Source: Anaeromyxobacter sp. Fw109-5 (GTDB lineage: Bacteria; Myxococcota; Myxococcia; Myxococcales; Anaeromyxobacteraceae). From it: DNA of 64,000 nt. Below, piece by piece: positions 24,903-33,708 of this stretch (positions are counted from its first letter, which is position 1; every line of letters starts with the position of its first letter). Both the position numbers and the translations under genes were made by a program. The stretch spans positions 1,426,001 to 1,490,000 of the forward strand of contig NC_009675.1 in assembly GCF_000017505.1 (NCBI RefSeq), given 5' to 3'. A model generated the notes under the pieces. It had not been told where the DNA came from and searched no databases. It worked only from the letters and a program-made list of their open reading frames with translations.

Positions 24903-27434
24903 CTACGAGATGAGGAAGTTCAGCAGGACCACCACGAGCGCGCCGCCGAGCGCGCCGTAGAGGTACGTCTGGATCCGGCCGGTCTGGACGTGGCGCATCT
25001 GGCGACCGATGCCCCAGGTGGCCTGCGCCACCGCGTTGACGAGGCCGTCCACGAGGTACTTGTCGATGGCGGCGTCGAGCCGGCCGAGGGTGCGGCCCAC
25101 GGCGCCGACGAAGTTCACGGCGCCGTCGATGACGCTGCCGTCGAACCGGCCGAACGTCCGCGCGAGCGCGACGGCGGGCCGCACGACCACGAAGTCGTAG
25201 AGCTCGTCCACGTAGTACTTGTTGTAGACGACCGTCCAGGCGGCCTCGAAGCGCGCCTTGAGCCGCGCCGGCACGTCGCTCCGCCCGTCCTTGTAGAGGG
25301 CGCGGGCGGCGAGGAAGCCCACCGTCGCCGCGAGCACGCCGGCCGCCTGGAAGACGTACTCCCAGACGTGCTCGACGTGCGCGAAGGGGACCTCGGCGAG
25401 CAGCGTCGGCTCGAGCCAGTGCTCGAGGAGCGGCGCCGTGTGGGTCCACGCGGCGGGGATGCCGAGGAACAGGGTGAGGAACGAGCCCGCCGCGAGGAGG
25501 CTGAGCACGAGGGTGATGGTCCAGGGCGACTCGTGCGGCGTGCCGCCGTGGTGGCCGTGCCCGTGCGCGTGGTCGTCGTCGCGCGCCGGCGCCGCGTGGG
25601 CGGCGGCGTCGTGGCCGTGCGCCGCGTGCGCGTCGTGCGCGTGGCCCACCGCGTGGAGCTTCACGGCACCGTGCGACGGCGCGTGGCTGTCGACGCCGAA
25701 CGCGTGGGCCGCGCCGTCGTCGGCGTGGACCGCGTGCGTGTGCGCCGAGGCCTTCGCCGCGACCGCCGCGTGGGGATCGACGTTGTGCTCGTCGTGGTGC
25801 CCGGCGCTGCCGCGGTACTCGCCGGTGAACGTCATGTAGTACGACCGGTACATGTAGAAGGCGGTGCCGGTCGCCGCGATGATGCCGACCACCCAGATGA
25901 GCGGGCCGAGCCACGGCGTCGGGACGCCGAAGAGCTCGAGGTGCCGGCTCGTGAACGCCTTCCAGAGGATCTCGTCCTTCGAGTAGAAGCCGTTCGCGAT
26001 GGGGAAGCCGGCGATGGCGACGCAGGCGAACAGGTAGGTCCACCGGGTGATGGGCATGTACTTCTTCAGCCCGCCCATCTTCCGCATGTCCTGCTCGTGG
26101 TGGCAGCCGAGGATGACGGAGCCGGACCCGAGGAAGAGCGTCGCCTTGAAGAAGGCGTGCGTCATGAGGTGGTAGACGCCGGCCCAGTACGCGCCGACGC
26201 CCACGCCGATGAACATGAAGCCGAGCTGCGAGACGGTGGAGTAGGCGAGGACCTTCTTGATGTCGTACTGGAAGAAGCCGATCGACGCGGCGAACGCGGC
26301 GGTGAGCACGCCGATGAGCGCGACCCACCCCATCGCCGACGGGGAGAGCGCGAACAGGAAGTTGAGGCGCGCCACCATGTACACGCCGGCGGTGACCATC
26401 GTCGCCGCGTGGATGAGGGCGGAGACCGGCGTCGGGCCCGCCATCGCGTCCGGCAGCCACGTGTAGAGCGGCAGCTGGGCGCTCTTGCCCATCGCGCCGA
26501 CGAACAGCAGCATGCCGATGAGCGCGAGGATGGAGATGCCCCACACCTTCGTGTCGAGGAGGTGCTGCTTGACGCCCGTCGCCTCGACGACCACCTGGTC
26601 GCGCAGCTCGCGGAAGTTCAGCGTCGGCCCGACCTTGATCCCGTCGACGCGAGGCGCGAGCGCGTCGGCGGCGTCCGCGTCGGGCGCGCCGGTGACCGCG
26701 TTCAGCTCCGCCGCCGGGCGGTACTCGAGGTTGCGCACGAGGCCGTCGCGCGGCGCCCAGGCGCCGCCGAGGGCCCAGAACAGGAGCAGCAGGCCGACGA
26801 TGAACCCGAAGTCGCCGAAGCGGTTCACCACGAAGGCCTTCATGCCGGCCTTCGCCTTCTCGGGGTCCGTGTACCAGAAGCTGATGAGGAGGTAGCTCGC
26901 GAGGCCGACGCCCTCCCACCCGAAGAACATGACCGCGAAGTTGTCCCCCATGACGAGGAGCAGCATCGCGAACACGAACAGGTTCAGGTACGAGAAGAAC
27001 CGCCAGTACGACGGCTCGTCCGCCATGTAGCCGATGGAGAACACGTGGATGAGCGCGCCGATCCCCGTGATGATGAGGACCATCATCATCGAGAGGGGAT
27101 CGAGCGCGAACGCGAGGTCCACGGTCACGCGCCCGGCCGTGAGCAGGTTCCAGAGGGTGTTCTGGAGGAACCGCTCCCCCGCCGGCAGCTGCAGGAGCTG
27201 CCAGAACGCGCGGACCGCGACGGCGAACGACGCGAACATCGCCGTGACCGCGATGCGGTGGACGATCTTCTTGCCGAACGCCTTCTGCAGCTTCCAGCCC
27301 ACGAGCGCGTTGATGGCCGCGCCGACGAGCGGGAACAGCGGGATGAGCCAGAGGTACGAGACGTTGTGCACGGCCAGCCGGCCGAGCTCCCCGGCCGCGT
27401 GTCCGACCGCCTGAAGGTTCGCGTGTGGTTCCAT
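24903..27434 (-). CDS. nuoL: NADH-quinone oxidoreductase subunit L (cluster 1), with long His-rich loop
   Basis: NuoL is the distal antiporter-like subunit carrying the long lateral helix. The core is clear: FFGWEGVGLASYLLI, LPLYTWLPDAMAGPTPVSALIHAATMVTAGVY and HLMTHAFFKATLFLGSG. At 843 residues it is about 200 longer than common NuoL. The excess includes a His/Ala/Asp-rich stretch at about 545-627 with many His (for example HAHDAHAAHGHDAAAHAA) placed between late transmembrane helices. The loop probably faces an aqueous side and could bind metal; this is inference. nuoK ends 2 bp upstream. Confidence 0.96.
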   Translation of the reverse strand: MEPHANLQAVGHAAGELGRLAVHNVSYLWLIPLFPLVGAAINALVGWKLQKAFGKKIVHRIAVTAMFASFAVAVRAFWQLLQLPAGERFLQNTLWNLLTAGRVTVDLAFALDPLSMMMVLIITGIGALIHVFSIGYMADEPSYWRFFSYLNLFVFAMLLLVMGDNFAVMFFGWEGVGLASYLLISFWYTDPEKAKAGMKAFVVNRFGDFGFIVGLLLLFWALGGAWAPRDGLVRNLEYRPAAELNAVTGAPDADAADALAPRVDGIKVGPTLNFRELRDQVVVEATGVKQHLLDTKVWGISILALIGMLLFVGAMGKSAQLPLYTWLPDAMAGPTPVSALIHAATMVTAGVYMVARLNFLFALSPSAMGWVALIGVLTAAFAASIGFFQYDIKKVLAYSTVSQLGFMFIGVGVGAYWAGVYHLMTHAFFKATLFLGSGSVILGCHHEQDMRKMGGLKKYMPITRWTYLFACVAIAGFPIANGFYSKDEILWKAFTSRHLELFGVPTPWLGPLIWVVGIIAATGTAFYMYRSYYMTFTGEYRGSAGHHDEHNVDPHAAVAAKASAHTHAVHADDGAAHAFGVDSHAPSHGAVKLHAVGHAHDAHAAHGHDAAAHAAPARDDDHAHGHGHHGGTPHESPWTITLVLSLLAAGSFLTLFLGIPAAWTHTAPLLEHWLEPTLLAEVPFAHVEHVWEYVFQAAGVLAATVGFLAARALYKDGRSDVPARLKARFEAAWTVVYNKYYVDELYDFVVVRPAVALARTFGRFDGSVIDGAVNFVGAVGRTLGRLDAAIDKYLVDGLVNAVAQATWGIGRQMRHVQTGRIQTYLYGALGGALVVVLLNFLIS

Positions 27435-27436
27435 CG

Positions 27437-27742
27437 CTACTCTCGCATGAGGTCCGCGTGGCGGACGTCGATGGTCTTGAACGTCTGGAAGATGGCGAGG
27501 ACGATCGCGAGGCCGACCGCGGCCTCCGCCGCCGCGAGGACGATGACGAAGAGCGCGAACACCTGCCCGGTCACGCCGCCGGTCACGTAGTGGTTGAAGG
27601 CCACGAAGTTGACGTTCGCGCCGTTCAGGATGAGCTCGACGCCCATCAGGACGCCCACGGCGTTGCGCCGGGTGGCGACCGTCACGAGGCCGAGGGTGAA
27701 GAGCAGCGCGCCGACGACGAGGAAATGGGTGAGCGAGATCAT
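27437..27742 (-). CDS. nuoK: NADH-quinone oxidoreductase subunit K (cluster 1)
   Basis: The 101-residue protein has three transmembrane helices. The conserved membrane Glu pair is visible in GVLMGVELILNGANVNFVA and VLAAAEAAVGLAIV. The length is normal for NuoK. It lies 14 bp after nuoJ and 2 bp before nuoL. Confidence 0.96.
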   Translation of the reverse strand: MISLTHFLVVGALLFTLGLVTVATRRNAVGVLMGVELILNGANVNFVAFNHYVTGGVTGQVFALFVIVLAAAEAAVGLAIVLAIFQTFKTIDVRHADLMRE

Positions 27743-27756
27743 GGCGTCTCCGGCCG

Positions 27757-28383
27757 TCAGTCGGCCTTGAGCTCCTTGCGCGCGATGACGACGGCCCCGA
27801 CCAGCGTCGCGAGCAGCACCATCGACGCGACCTCGAAGGGCAGCAGCCAGCGGGTGAGGAAGGCGTTGCCGATGGAGGCGGTCGTCGGGGCGAGCGCGTC
27901 GGGGATGCGCACCGCCCAGGGCGTGAGGAGCGCGACCGCGAGGAGGACCGGCGCGGCGGCGACGAAGAGCAGGGCGCCGCCGACCGGGCCGAAGCTCGTG
28001 TTCGACACCTTCACGTCCGTGATGCGGCTCGTCAGCATCACCGCGAACAGCACGAGCACGAGCACGCCGCCGATGTAGACGAGGAGCTGGGTGATGGCGA
28101 CGAAGTCCGCGGAGAGGAAGACGTAGAGCCCGCCCGCGCCGAGCAGCGCCATGAGGAGGCCGAGCGCGGAGTAGAGGATGTTCCTCGAGACGGCCACCCC
28201 CACCGCGCCGGCCACGGCGATGGCCGCGAGCACGTAGAAGATCACGCCGGGCACCGTCAGCGGAGCCGCGGCGCCCGGCTCGCTCGGTGGGACGACGACC
28301 TGCTTCGTCATGTAGACGACGAACGCGACGACGAGCGCCGCGGCGGCGACCCAGGCGACGAGCTTTCCTGTGTTCGATCTCAC
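27757..28383 (-). CDS. nuoJ: NADH-quinone oxidoreductase subunit J (cluster 1)
   Basis: The 208-residue membrane protein has five hydrophobic helices, including the NuoJ pattern YSALGLLMALLGAGGLYVFLSADFVAITQLLVYIGGVLVLVLF. The N-terminus adds one helix before a Pro/Ser loop. The position between nuoI and nuoK is canonical. Confidence 0.95.
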   Translation of the reverse strand: MRSNTGKLVAWVAAAALVVAFVVYMTKQVVVPPSEPGAAAPLTVPGVIFYVLAAIAVAGAVGVAVSRNILYSALGLLMALLGAGGLYVFLSADFVAITQLLVYIGGVLVLVLFAVMLTSRITDVKVSNTSFGPVGGALLFVAAAPVLLAVALLTPWAVRIPDALAPTTASIGNAFLTRWLLPFEVASMVLLATLVGAVVIARKELKAD

Positions 28384-28393
28384 GGGCGCGTCC

Positions 28394-29248
28394 TCACTTC
28401 GTCTCGGGGTTCGGGGTGACGGCCGGCTCCGCGGCCTTCTCGGGCGCGGGCGCCTGCTCCGGCGCGGCCTTCTTGGCGACGGGGGCGGCCGCGGCGGCGA
28501 CCGCGGTGTTGGCGGCGGGCGCCGCGGGAGCGGGCTTCTCGCCGGCGGGGGCGCCGTTGCCCGGGACCGCCTTCGCGGCGGGGGCGGGGGCCGCGGCGGG
28601 GGCCGCGGCGCGCGGCGCGGCCCCGGCGGCCGCTGCGGCAGCCTTCGGCTGCGCGACCGGCTTGGCGGCGCCGGCCGGCTCGGGCGGCAGGAACTCCGGC
28701 CCGGCCGCGTCCCACCGGTGCGCCTCGAGCTTCACGCGGACGAGCGAGCCGAGCGGCGCGCGCGGGTAGTACTCCGCGTTCTTGTCGACCTTGTAGACCG
28801 GGAACGGGCTCAGCGGGTCGGACCAGCGGAAGGTCAGGTTCCGGATGTTCCGCTGCGAGCCCTCGAACTCGCGGGTGTGCTGGATCGAGCCCGTCGGGCA
28901 GGGCTCCACGCACAGGCCGCAGAACATGCACTTCGCCTCGTCGATGTCGAACTGGGTGACGACGCGCTGCTTCGGGTTCGTCGGATCCTTCTCGAGCGTG
29001 ATCTGGATGCAGTTGATGGGGCACGCCCGCTCGCAGGCCTGGCACCCGGTGCAGATCGCGGCGTCCACCTCGAGGAACCCGCGGTAGCGCGGCGGCAGCA
29101 TGTCGCGCACCGGCATCGGCGTGCGATCCGGGTACTGGACCGTGATCGGCCTGCGGAGCAGGTGCGAGAGCGTGATCGACATGCCTTGCCAGAAGGACTT
29201 GACGGTGTCCCTGATGGCGCCGGTGTATTCGCTGACGGACTGGGCCAT
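28394..29248 (-). CDS. nuoI: NADH-quinone oxidoreductase subunit I (cluster 1), with Ala/Pro-rich tail
   Basis: NuoI carries two [4Fe-4S] clusters in the peripheral arm. Both eight-Cys motifs are present: CTGCQACERACP and CMFCGLCVEPCP. The conserved domain ends near residue 175. A low-complexity Ala/Pro/Lys/Glu tail of about 110 residues follows, absent from the cluster-2 paralogue and most NuoI proteins. The start at ATG 29248 follows the nuoH stop by 14 bp. Confidence 0.95.
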   Translation of the reverse strand: MAQSVSEYTGAIRDTVKSFWQGMSITLSHLLRRPITVQYPDRTPMPVRDMLPPRYRGFLEVDAAICTGCQACERACPINCIQITLEKDPTNPKQRVVTQFDIDEAKCMFCGLCVEPCPTGSIQHTREFEGSQRNIRNLTFRWSDPLSPFPVYKVDKNAEYYPRAPLGSLVRVKLEAHRWDAAGPEFLPPEPAGAAKPVAQPKAAAAAAGAAPRAAAPAAAPAPAAKAVPGNGAPAGEKPAPAAPAANTAVAAAAAPVAKKAAPEQAPAPEKAAEPAVTPNPETK

Positions 29249-29262
29249 GTTCGTGTCCCGCC

Positions 29263-30630
29263 TTACCAGTTGGAGAGGTCGACCTGGTCGCCGCCGGCCT
29301 CGACGTTCCGCTTCGCGAGCCGCAGCATCTGGACGAGGGCGAGGACCGCCGCGACGGTCAGGACCACGCCGCTCACGGTCGACGCCGCCGGCACGCGGGC
29401 CACGAGGATCTGCCAGAGCAGCGTGGCGACGAAGGTCGCGAAGGCGCCGGGGACGAGGTACTTCCAGCAGAGGTTCATCATCTGGTCCACGCGGATGCGC
29501 GGGAAGGTCCAGCGGATCCAGATGACCAGGTTCATCACGAGGAAGGTCTTCACGAAGAAGACCGCCATGGACGCCACCTGCAGCCCCCACCACGCCGGGG
29601 CGGGGAGGGCGCCCGCGCCGCGCGCCGCCTCGTACGCCGCCGCGCCGACCCCGGGCACCTGCCAGCCGCCGAAGAAGAGCGTCACGGCGATGGCGCTCAT
29701 GATCCAGACGTTGCCGAACTCGACGAGGAAGAAGATCGCGTAGCGGAACGCGGTGTACTCGGCGAGGTAGCCGGCGACGAGCTCGGACTCGGCCTCGGGC
29801 AGGTCGAAGGGCGGCCGGTTCGACTCGGCGAGCTGCGCGATGAAGAAGATGACGAACGCGATCAGCGCCGCCGGGTTCGAGAACACGAACCACTGCCACG
29901 GCCAGGCGCCCTGGGCGCGGATGATCCCCTGCATCGACAGGGTGCCGGCCATGAGGATGGGGACCATCACCGCGAGGCCGGCCGGGATCTCGTAGGAGAT
30001 CACCTGGGCGGCGGAGCGCATGCCGCCGAAGAGCGCCCACTTGGAGTTGGAGGACCAGCCGGCGAGGAGGATGCCGACCACCACGAGCGCGGTGACCGCG
30101 GTGATGTAGTAGATGCCGACGTTGAGATCGGCGGCGATGACGCTCTCGCCGAAGGGGAGCGCCACGAAGATGAGGCCGAACCCGGCGAAGACGAAGTACG
30201 GCGCCGCGCGGAAGAGCATCCGGTCGGACTCGGCGGGGATGAGGTCCTCCTTGAGGAGGAGCTTCACCGCGTCCGCGATCCACTGGAAGAAGCCGCCCGC
30301 GCCCACGCGGTTGTAGCCGATGCGGCTCTGCATGCGGGAGCTGACCCGCATCTCCCACCAGATCGTCACCGCGGCGACGACCGCGCCGAAGTTCAGGATC
30401 ATGAAGGTGAGCGCCGCGGCGACGGCCGCGAAGACGAGCCCGGTGTACGGCCAGGTGGCCGGATCGTGGCCGAGCACCTCGCGCACGAACACCTGCACCG
30501 GCTCCGGCTTCGCGAGCGTGGCGAGCACGAGCACGGCGCCGAACAGGATCACGGGGAGCGCGAGCGCCACCGCGACGGTGAGGAGCAGCTTGGTCCGGGG
30601 GTTGCCCTTCGGGAGGGTGACGGTGGCCAT
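29263..30630 (-). CDS. nuoH: NADH-quinone oxidoreductase subunit H (cluster 1)
   Basis: NuoH anchors the peripheral arm and forms part of the quinone chamber. The 455-residue protein has about nine helices and the family signatures RIGYNRVGAGGFFQWIADAVKLLLKED and ESNRPPFDLPEAESELVAGYLAEY. The ATG overlaps a TAA (TAATG) that ends a duplicated copy of the nuoD 3' end, suggesting nuoH was once translationally coupled to nuoD. Confidence 0.96.
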   Translation of the reverse strand: MATVTLPKGNPRTKLLLTVAVALALPVILFGAVLVLATLAKPEPVQVFVREVLGHDPATWPYTGLVFAAVAAALTFMILNFGAVVAAVTIWWEMRVSSRMQSRIGYNRVGAGGFFQWIADAVKLLLKEDLIPAESDRMLFRAAPYFVFAGFGLIFVALPFGESVIAADLNVGIYYITAVTALVVVGILLAGWSSNSKWALFGGMRSAAQVISYEIPAGLAVMVPILMAGTLSMQGIIRAQGAWPWQWFVFSNPAALIAFVIFFIAQLAESNRPPFDLPEAESELVAGYLAEYTAFRYAIFFLVEFGNVWIMSAIAVTLFFGGWQVPGVGAAAYEAARGAGALPAPAWWGLQVASMAVFFVKTFLVMNLVIWIRWTFPRIRVDQMMNLCWKYLVPGAFATFVATLLWQILVARVPAASTVSGVVLTVAAVLALVQMLRLAKRNVEAGGDQVDLSNW

Positions 30631-30633
30631 TAG

Positions 30634-30753
30634 CGGTCGATCTCCGGAGCGGCGACGTCCACGCGGCGGGCGAAGCCCGCCGGATACGAAGTGTGCAGCC
30701 CTCGTCGCTGGACGTCGGAAGTCATCGGTCGATCTCCGGAGCGACGACGTCCA
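30634..30753 (-). repeat. Partial duplication of nuoD 3' end around a hairpin-bearing insert
   Basis: Positions 30634-30661 and 30726-30753 are the same 28 bases with one mismatch, 92 bp apart. Both encode the last codons of NuoD (APEIDR). Between them lies a perfect hairpin, GGCGGGC-GAA-GCCCGCC (30665-30681). The outer copy still overlaps the nuoH start as TAATG. The intact nuoD now ends at the inner copy. Confidence 0.8.
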
Positions 30754-31867
30754 GCGAAGAGATCAAAGCGACGAGGTCGGCGACCATGAGGCCGCCCGAG
30801 ATGTCCTCGATGATCGACATCGCGGTGAACGAGCCCGTGCGCGAGCGGAGCCGGTACGCCTTGTTCGTCCCGTCCGACACCACGTAGTAGGCCATCTCGC
30901 CGCGCGCCGACTCGACGCGCGAGAGCACCTCGCCCGCCTCCGGCTTCACGTTGCGCGGCACCTTGGCCATGATGTCCTCGGGCGTCTGGCCGATGGTCTC
31001 GAGCGCCTGGCGGACGATGCGCGAGGACTCCTTCATCTCGAGGCAGCGCACGTAGTAGCGGTCGAAGCAGTCGCCGACCGTGCCGGCCCAGCCCTTGCCG
31101 ACGGGCACCTCGAACTGGAAGTTCGGGTAGGCGCCGTACGGCAGGTCGCGCCGGATGTCCCAGTCCACCCCGGAGCCGCGCAGGTTCGGGCCGACCAGGC
31201 CGTAGGAGATGGCCTGCTCGCGGCTGATGGTCGCGACGTTGGCGAGCCGCTTCTTGTAGATCTCGTTGAACGTGATGAGCCGGTCGAACTCGGGGAGGAA
31301 CTTGTCGAACCGGTCGAGGAAGGCGAGGACCTTGTCGCGCCACCCCTCCGGCAGATCGAAGGCGACGCCGCCGATGCGGTGGTAGTTGTAGGTCAGCCGC
31401 GCGCCGCAGAGCGCCTCGATGTAGTCGTTGATCTCCTCGCGCTCGCGGAGGCCGTGCACCATCGGCGTGAACGCGCCGATGTCCATCGTCATCGTGCCGA
31501 CCGCGATGAGGTGGCTCGCGATGCGCACCAGCTCGCCGCTGATCGCCCGCAGCCACTGGGCGCGGGGCGGCACCTCGACCTTGAGGAGCTTCTCGACGGC
31601 GATCGCGTACCCCTCGTTCGCGAACATCGCTGCGACGTAGTCGATGCGGTCGGTGAACGGCATGAACCCGGGGTAACCGGTCACCTCGCCGATCTTCTCG
31701 ATCGAGCGGTGGAGGTAGCCGACGTCCGGGATCGCCCGCTTCATCACCTCTCCGTCGGTCTCGACGATGAAGTTGATGACGCCGTGCGTGGACGGGTGCT
31801 GCGGACCGAAGTTGAGGACCATCTCCTCGTTGTTGCGGTCGACGCGGCGGAGGATGAGCTTCTCCAT
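30722..31867 (-). CDS. nuoD: NADH-quinone oxidoreductase subunit D (cluster 1)
   Basis: NuoD lines the quinone site. The 381-residue product has [13 protein letters not shown] near the N-terminus (His of the quinone pocket), [15 protein letters not shown], and the C-terminal DVVAPEIDR in place of the frequent DxVxGEVDR. It is separate from NuoC, unlike the fused form of some bacteria. A 92-bp insertion separates its stop from nuoH. Confidence 0.96.
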
Positions 31868-31876
31868 GTTGTCTCC

Positions 31877-32449
31877 CTACGCCTTGGCGGGGCCGTCGAC
31901 GCCGCCGGCCGCCTTGGCGGCCTCGGCGCGGCGCACGTCATCGAGTCGCTTCAGCTCCACGAGCGGGTTCTCGCGGACGTTCGAGAACCCGTGGTACCCG
32001 CCCGTCTCCTGGTAGTCCTTGCGCAGCGGGTGCCCGATCCAGTCGTCGGGGAGCATGATCCGGCGGAGGTCGGGGTGGCCGGCGAACGTGACGCCGAAGA
32101 GGTCGTAGACCTCGCGCTCGAACCAGTTGGCCGTCTTCCAGACGCCCTCGACCGTCGAGATGGAGGGCGCGGCGCGGTCGAGCTGCACCTTCAGCACGAT
32201 GGAGTGGCGGTGCCGGTACGAGAGCAGGTGGTAGACGACCTCGATCTGGTTGTTCTTCGGCCAGTCGAGGGCGGTGAGGTCCTCGAGGAAGTCGAGCTCG
32301 AGGCCGGGCTCGTCCCTGAGGAAGGTGCAGACCTCCACGATCCGCTCCCGCGTCACGACCGCGAACGCGTCGATCTTCGGCTCGGAGAGCGGGCCGACGT
32401 CGTCGCCGAAGCGCGCCTTCAGCCGGTCATGGATTTCTGTGGTCGTCAT
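31877..32449 (-). CDS. nuoC: NADH-quinone oxidoreductase subunit C (cluster 1)
   Basis: The 190-residue peripheral-arm subunit has the 30-kDa family signature: WFEREVYDLFGVTFAGHPDLRRIMLPDDWIGHPLRKDY. It ends in an Ala-rich tail. The gap to nuoB is 105 bp, unusually large for this operon; I see no ORF or clear hairpin in it. Confidence 0.96.
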   Translation of the reverse strand: MTTTEIHDRLKARFGDDVGPLSEPKIDAFAVVTRERIVEVCTFLRDEPGLELDFLEDLTALDWPKNNQIEVVYHLLSYRHRHSIVLKVQLDRAAPSISTVEGVWKTANWFEREVYDLFGVTFAGHPDLRRIMLPDDWIGHPLRKDYQETGGYHGFSNVRENPLVELKRLDDVRRAEAAKAAGGVDGPAKA

Positions 32450-32554
32450 TCGGTCCCCGTCTGCTAAGCGAGGCGAGCGGGCCGCTCTCGCGTGCCCAGG
32501 CTCGCCCCGTCCGGAAACAACCCAACGTGAAGCCTTCGTCTCGGCACGTCGCCG

Positions 32555-33073
32555 TTACGCGGCGCTCCCCTTGGCCGGCCGGCGCTTCGTCGCCCAAGGC
32601 TCGGAGCGGATCAGCTCCTGCAGGCGGATGAGGCCCTCCGTCAGCGCCTCCGGGCGCGGGGGGCAGCCCGGCACGTAGACGTCCACGGGGATGACCTTGT
32701 CGACGCCCTTGCAGACCGAGTAGCCGAGCTGGAAGAGGCCACCGCAGTTCGAGCAGGAGCCCATGGAGATGACGTACTTGGGCTCGGGCATCTGGTCGTA
32801 GAGGAGCTTCGCCCGCTCGGCCATCTTGTAGGTGAGCGTGCCCGCGACGATCATGAAGTCCGCCTGGCGCGGGCTCGCGCGGGGGATCGCGCCGAAGCGC
32901 ATCACGTCCGCGCGCGGGCCGCCGAACTGCATGAGCTCGATGCCGCAGCACGCGAGGCCGAACAGCAGGTACCAGAGCGAGTTCTCGCGAGCCATGTTGA
33001 TGAGCTTGTCGAGCTGGCTCGTGTGGAAGAGCGTGACGTCCCCGGTCCCCGCGTCCATCGTTCTTGCCGTCAT
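32555..33073 (-). CDS. nuoB: NADH-quinone oxidoreductase subunit B (cluster 1)
   Basis: NuoB holds cluster N2. The four ligand positions are present: the CC pair in [13 protein letters not shown], Cys in GSCSNCGG and Cys in VPGCPPRPE. The length of 172 residues is normal. The gene lies 36 bp after nuoA. Confidence 0.97.
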   Translation of the reverse strand: MTARTMDAGTGDVTLFHTSQLDKLINMARENSLWYLLFGLACCGIELMQFGGPRADVMRFGAIPRASPRQADFMIVAGTLTYKMAERAKLLYDQMPEPKYVISMGSCSNCGGLFQLGYSVCKGVDKVIPVDVYVPGCPPRPEALTEGLIRLQELIRSEPWATKRRPAKGSAA

Positions 33074-33109
33074 TTCCAGGCGATCTCCTGTGCGTGCAAC
33101 ACGTGCGGG

Positions 33110-33550
33110 TTACGCCGCCTTCCGTCCCGAGGGCGCCTCCGGGGCGCGCGTGGTCGTCGAGGACGTCAGCGTCTTCACCCACTCCAGGTCGCCGTGCGCC
33201 CACACCCAGGCCAGGCCGACGACGAGGATCGCGGTGAAGAGGAACAGCTCGGCGAAGGCCACCCACGCCAGCCCGGGGCTCGCCGAGACCCAGTCGCGGT
33301 AGACCGCCACCACCGGAAAGGTGAGGGCGATGTCGACCTCGAAGATCACGAAGACGAGCGCGACCAGATAGAAGCGCGGATTGAAGTTGAACCAGGCCAC
33401 CCCGATGGGCCGCTCGCCGCACTCATAGATCGTCGCCTTCTCCGCATTGGGTACGCGAGGACCCAGGAGCCGCGACAGGGTGACTCCACCCAGAGCAAAG
33501 CCCAGGGTGACGATCGCGAAGACGAGGATGGTGCCGAACTGATAGCCCAT
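33110..33550 (-). CDS. nuoA: NADH-quinone oxidoreductase subunit A (cluster 1)
   Basis: The 146-residue protein has three helices and the NuoA signature: KATIYECGERPIG, then FYLVALVFVIFEVDIALTFP. It is the first gene of the minus-strand cluster and starts about 50 nt after a predicted promoter. The C-terminal 20 residues are Ser/Thr/Arg-rich. Confidence 0.96.
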   Translation of the reverse strand: MGYQFGTILVFAIVTLGFALGGVTLSRLLGPRVPNAEKATIYECGERPIGVAWFNFNPRFYLVALVFVIFEVDIALTFPVVAVYRDWVSASPGLAWVAFAELFLFTAILVVGLAWVWAHGDLEWVKTLTSSTTTRAPEAPSGRKAA

Positions 33551-33607
33551 GCCGGCGCTCCTAAAGTGGACCTATGTTGTCGGCAAAACTCAGGAAAGTG
33601 CGCGCGG

Positions 33608-33635
33608 AGTCTACACAACGCCCCCCCTGTGTCAA
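33608..33635 (-). promoter_or_regulatory. nuoA: Sigma70-like promoter of nuo cluster 1
   Basis: On the minus strand TTGACA (33635-33630) is followed after 16 bp by TAGACT (33613-33608). This gives a predicted start near 33601 and a 50-nt leader to nuoA. A G-run occupies the spacer. Confidence 0.6.
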
Positions 33636-33649
33636 GGGGGCCAAACCCG

Positions 33650-33678
33650 TTGACAACCCCGATCGCGACAGGCACTAA
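33650..33678 (+). promoter_or_regulatory. nuoA: Candidate promoter of nuo cluster 2
   Basis: TTGACA at 33650-33655 is followed after 17 bp by CACTAA, a poor -10 box. Its -35 lies only 14 bp from the -35 of the divergent cluster 1 promoter, so one regulator could cover both. The weak -10 keeps confidence moderate. Confidence 0.4.
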
Positions 33679-33708
33679 AGGGGCCTTCAAGCGGACCCCT
33701 GCCCACCC

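Noticed and set aside
21394..26919. Open frame of about 1,840 codons antisense or out of frame within nuoL-nuoN
   Set aside because: It is a shadow of high third-position G+C; the peptide is Arg/Pro/Ala low-complexity while the true nuo frames match known subunits throughout.
22017..27590. Open frame of about 1,860 codons on the plus strand opposite nuoN-nuoK
   Set aside because: Composition is Arg/Glu/His low-complexity and it lies antisense to well-matched complex I genes.
33620..33640. Hairpin CCCCCC/GGGGG in the divergent nuo gap as a terminator
   Set aside because: There is no T-run and it coincides with the predicted cluster 1 promoter, so the bases are better explained as -35 and spacer.
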